From assembly GCF_030445035.2 (NCBI RefSeq), contig NC_080677.1, positions 248,001 to 312,000 of the forward strand: a stretch of DNA of 64,000 bases, written 5' to 3'. The notes under the pieces are model-generated. The model saw only the letters and a program-made list of their open reading frames with translations, made no database searches and was not told the origin of the DNA. Origin of the DNA: Dasypus novemcinctus (taxonomy: Eukaryota; Chordata; Mammalia; Cingulata; Dasypodidae). The position numbers and the translations under genes are program-made. Positions 60,515-64,000 of the stretch are shown in pieces. How positions within the stretch are numbered: the stretch's first letter is position 1; the number at the start of each line of letters is the position of its first letter.

Positions 60515-62844
60515 CTGAAAGCCGAAAGAAGGGATAAATTTAGATTGCCCAAGAATGGGAATGTCTTGTAATAAATACATCATCTAACATCTAAGTTATA
60601 AGAACTTAACAGAGGACGTTATATTACCTGGCACATTTCATTGCTTCATTTGTTGGATTCTACTTTGGCTTCTATGAGGTTAGTTGTATAATGGGATAAA
60701 ACCCTCTATGAACTATAATAACTCAAGTGGGATCACAAAAAAATAACTTACAGAAACCAAAGAAAGAAACCATGAAGGAAAAAAAAGATGGATTTGACAA
60801 ACATTTTAACTTCTCTAAGACAAAGAACGTAAGAAACATGGGTTAAAAGTTGACAGCAAAGGAGAAATATTTGCAATGTAAAATATTATAAATTAGAAAA
60901 AGAATATAACATAGAAATAGACCCCAAATTTAAAATGCATCTCTTACAAAAGAAAAAAACATCAAATGACAAGCACATGTAAAAATGTTCACTTAATTGA
61001 TTAAATTCAGGTAAAAATAAGCACCATGCTGCCTATCACAGTGACCCTTGGGTCATAGTGCTTCTCAAGGGAACCCAGGCAAGAGTCGTAAATGTGGGGT
61101 TGACAGCACTGATCAAGTCTCAGCTTTGCTGCCTTTTCCGTTATATTAATGGCTGAGGATTGCAAAATCTCCAACTAGGACTGCGGAATCGTATTTTTCC
61201 TCATTTAATTCTGCCATTTTTTGCTTCATGAATTTTGAAGCTCTGTTATTAGGTACTGGCAAATTTACGACTGGTTTTTTTCCTGATGAACTGACTCATT
61301 TATCATAATGAAAAGTTTCTGTACAGTTGGGGCTTTCAGGGCACATTTTACTGAAACTGGGAATTCTGGACTACAGAAAGCCTTGGGAGTTAGCTTACAA
61401 CTGTACACAGTGAGAATTCCAGAGGTTCACTGAACCCTGGAGGTACTGCTTTACATCTGAAGTGGTGGGGGTGGGGGGAGGCCTTGGACAAGTAGGAAAA
61501 CTAGACTACGGGCTTATTTTTCCTTGGACAGATTTATTTTCATGCCAAAGAGTTAGAGTAGGTTTTTCCAAGGAGACTTTCTCAGAAGGGGAGGATGGAC
61601 AGTTGCCTTTTCCCCTTTATATGAAGCACATAAAATTCATTTTTCTTCACTCCTCACCTACAACATAGAATTTGCATGTGTAGGACATTTATCTCTCCAG
61701 GGGTAAGAGCGGGACACAAGGAATCAGGCACTCACTATCTGCTGTAGGGTAAAGAATGAGAAATCTAGCTTGTGATCCAAAAATCAAAACTAATAAAGAG
61801 AATATTAAAGACGTAACACCCTCTATTGTCTTGCCCCGTTCTTCCCCTGCTTTTCTTCTATGATTCCAACGACAAAAGGGTTGGACTGTTTGATATACTC
61901 TAACAGGTCCCCAAAGTCCTGTTACTATTTTATTCTTTCAATCTTTTCTCTATTTTTTACATTAGATACTTTCTATTGTTCTACTTTCAAGTTCAATCAC
62001 TTGTTCCTCTGTCATCTCTATTCACCTGTTAAATCCATCCAGTGATTTTAAAAATTTCAGATATTGTGTTTAGAATTCCCATATGGTTCTTTTCCATGGT
62101 TTCTATTCCACTGCTGACATTCCTTAGTTTTTCATTCGCTGAGAACACATTTTGTTATATTTCATTGAGGATAGTTACAACAGTAATTTAAAAATTCCTG
62201 TCTGCTAGTTCTATCATCTGTTCACTTCAGGGTTGGATATGATTAATTCTCTTTTCTCTTGAGAATATCTCTTGATTCTTCACATATCAGGTAGTTTTGG
62301 ATTGTTCCTGGAATGCTAATTTGTGGACATTATCTTGGCTGTTTTAAATTGCAAACTATTTTATGGGCAGCAGCTCTGGAGTCAGTTCAGATCTTTTGTC
62401 TTTAGCTGAGCTTTTTTGAGTCTATTCCAAGCATGAATTGTTTAACATTTTATTAGAGAGATGTTTACACAGAATTAGATAGGGGTCCCTTCTCTGGCTC
62501 CTCTTTTCCCCAATTCTCTTTAGCATCCATGGCTATCAGGCTCAGTTCTCCTGGTTCTCCTGGCCAGAGAAAGAGTGTTATTCCCACCAGCACCCTCTGT
62601 TGCCACCACATGCAATCAGAGCCTGGAGAACTTGTGCACAGTACAGAAGGATATACAACCACATACGACAGAATTAGAACGTAATACAAAAAGCACCTGC
62701 ACTGTGGTCTGCTTCTGTCTGCTCTTCACTGCCTTTGAGTAGTTGCTTTTTGTATTATATCCAAGTTCTATAGTTGTTTTATGTAGGGCATTTACTCCAG
62801 TATTACTGGAAGCATGAGTTCCTTATGACTGCTTTTTTCTTTTT
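60515..62844 (-). other. LANCL2: LANCL2 intron 1, 3' part
   Basis: AT-rich. The segment about 61860-62450 reads like an antisense old LINE ('aatccatccagtgattttaa', 'tcttgattcttcacatatca') but could not be placed with certainty. No coding exon was found. Confidence 0.45.
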
Positions 62845-63212
62845 AAAGATTTATTTTATTAATTTATCTCCCACCATCCCACCCTGGCTGTTTGCACTCA
62901 CTGTCTGCTGTGTCTGCTTGTCTTCTTTTTAGGAGGCTCCAGGAACCAAACCTGGGACCTTCCATGTAGGAGGGAGGCACCCACTCACTTGAGCCACCTT
63001 CACTCCCTGCTTGTTGTGTCACTGTTTTCCTCACTGAATCATTTCATGACATCATCTTGTTGCATCATCTTGTTGTGTCAGCCCACCATGCCAGCATGCC
63101 GTGTTTGCTTGCTGTCTTGCTAATCTTCTTTAGGAGGCATCAGGAACTGAACCCGGGACCTCCGATGTGGTATGCAGGTGCCCAACAGCTTGAGCCACAT
63201 CAGCTTCCCCTT
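62845..63212 (-). repeat. Two short DAS-type SINE units, antisense
   Basis: In reverse the heads are near 63210 ('ctgatgtggctcaagctgtt') and 63000 ('gtgaaggtggctcaagtgag'), with the common tail to 62845. Confidence 0.8.
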
Positions 63213-63216
63213 ACGA

Positions 63217-63592
63217 TTGCTTTTTTAAAAAAGATTTTTAATTTCTCTCCCCCCCCCAACTGTCTGCTCTCTGTTCATTCGCTGTGTGTTCTTCTGTGTC
63301 TGCTTGTATTCTGTCACAGTGGGAATCTTTTTTTTTTTTGCGTCATCTTGTTGCATCAGCTCTCTGTGTGTGCAGCACCACTCCTGGGCAGGCTGCACTT
63401 TTTTCATGCAGGGCACCTCTCCATATGGGGCGCACTACTTGCACGTGGGGCTCCCCTATGTGGGGGACACCCCTGCACAGCATGGCACTCCTTACGTGCA
63501 TCCCAGCTCACCACACAGGTCAGGAGGCCCTGGGTTTGAACCTCCCATGTGGTAGGTAGCTGCTCTATCAGGTGAGTCAAATCCACTTCCCT
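63217..63592 (-). repeat. DAS-III-like SINE, antisense
   Basis: The reverse strand shows a diverged head 'agtggatttgactcacctga', the long body and an A/T tail. The flanking cgattgctttttt and tgattgcttttta may be the target duplication. Confidence 0.85.
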
Positions 63593-64000
63593 ATGATTGC
63601 TTTTTAACTGTAGTACATGCTTGTATATTCCAGCTTCATATACGACCTTTAAACCCCACTGCCCTGCCCACATTTTTAAACTGCTGTAGGCAGTATTTGA
63701 GCATTTAGTGATAATAATACCTATTTTGGAACCAACATGCCAAAGAGGATTTTCCAATTACACATTTCCACTATAATGTAGGTATCATATATGATATTTT
63801 TTAACATTATATTTATCACTTGCCCAAGATAATTTTTGGGCTGGACAAAGGATTCTATTAACTTTCTAAATTATAACCTTTTATTAAATGCTATTCAAAG
63901 TAATAGATAAATTATAATATTCCTAATTAACCATGGTGGTAGAATACCTTCTCTCATGAGCAAAACTGATCAGAGATATAAGGCCAGGAGCAACTTTACG

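Noticed and set aside
60600..64000. Search for LANCL2 exon 1
   Set aside because: The first exon should be GC-rich and encode an N-terminal MGETMSKRL-like start. This stretch is AT-rich and SINE-filled with nothing similar.

Overview
This window is nuclear DNA from a placental mammal, almost certainly an armadillo (Dasypus-like xenarthran). It is scattered with tRNA-derived DAS-type SINEs, whose heads read like 'gtggctcaagcagttgagc' or 'ggcccagtggttagggcg' and whose ~380-420 bp bodies end in 'aaataaataaatctt'. Several of these copies have clean target-site duplications. The genes are split by introns with canonical GT/AG junctions, and most long open frames are shadows in GC-rich or repeat DNA. 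Nothing is bacterial, and there is no CRISPR array or operon.

One protein-coding gene is certain. LANCL2 (lanthionine synthetase C-like 2) lies on the minus strand. Eight exons, corresponding to exons 2-9 of the human gene, can be read from 60514 down to the stop at 25703, with every splice phase consistent (118+208+148+147+183+177+73+116 nt). Exon 1, with the start codon, lies beyond position 64000. The zinc-ligand motifs (WCHGAPG and ICHGTAG) are intact. The C-terminus is about seven codons longer than the human protein as I recall it.

At the left edge, positions 1 to about 1370 match what I remember of the end of the VOPP1 3' UTR on the plus strand, with AATAAA at 1349-1354 and a GU-rich stretch behind it. 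VOPP1 and LANCL2 are convergent neighbours on human 7p11.2, so the order supports both calls.

Layout: 1-1.37 kb, VOPP1 3' UTR. 1.4-25.7 kb, GC-rich intergenic DNA with old repeats (MIR, L2, MaLR-like LTRs, a hAT MITE), a solo LTR with a 5-bp target duplication, a 17-bp-unit minisatellite (11.36-11.83 kb), an isolated CpG island with a G-rich minisatellite (15.2-16.64 kb), and SINEs. 25.7-60.5 kb, LANCL2. Its introns are AT-rich and full of L1 remains: a young-looking L1 with duplicated 5' UTR segments and a nested 880-bp retroposon (34.5-39.4 kb), and an older L1 carrying SINE insertions (39.4-45.3 kb). 60.5-64 kb, part of intron 1 with three SINE bodies near the right edge.

I found no previously undescribed gene system. 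The most interesting points are the shifted LANCL2 stop codon, an intronic LTR fragment that places an intact AATAAA in the LANCL2 sense direction, the nested retroposon with a perfect 14-bp target duplication, the L1 5' UTR segment duplication, and the orphan CpG island with its G-rich array. Repeat family names are from memory; no database was searched.
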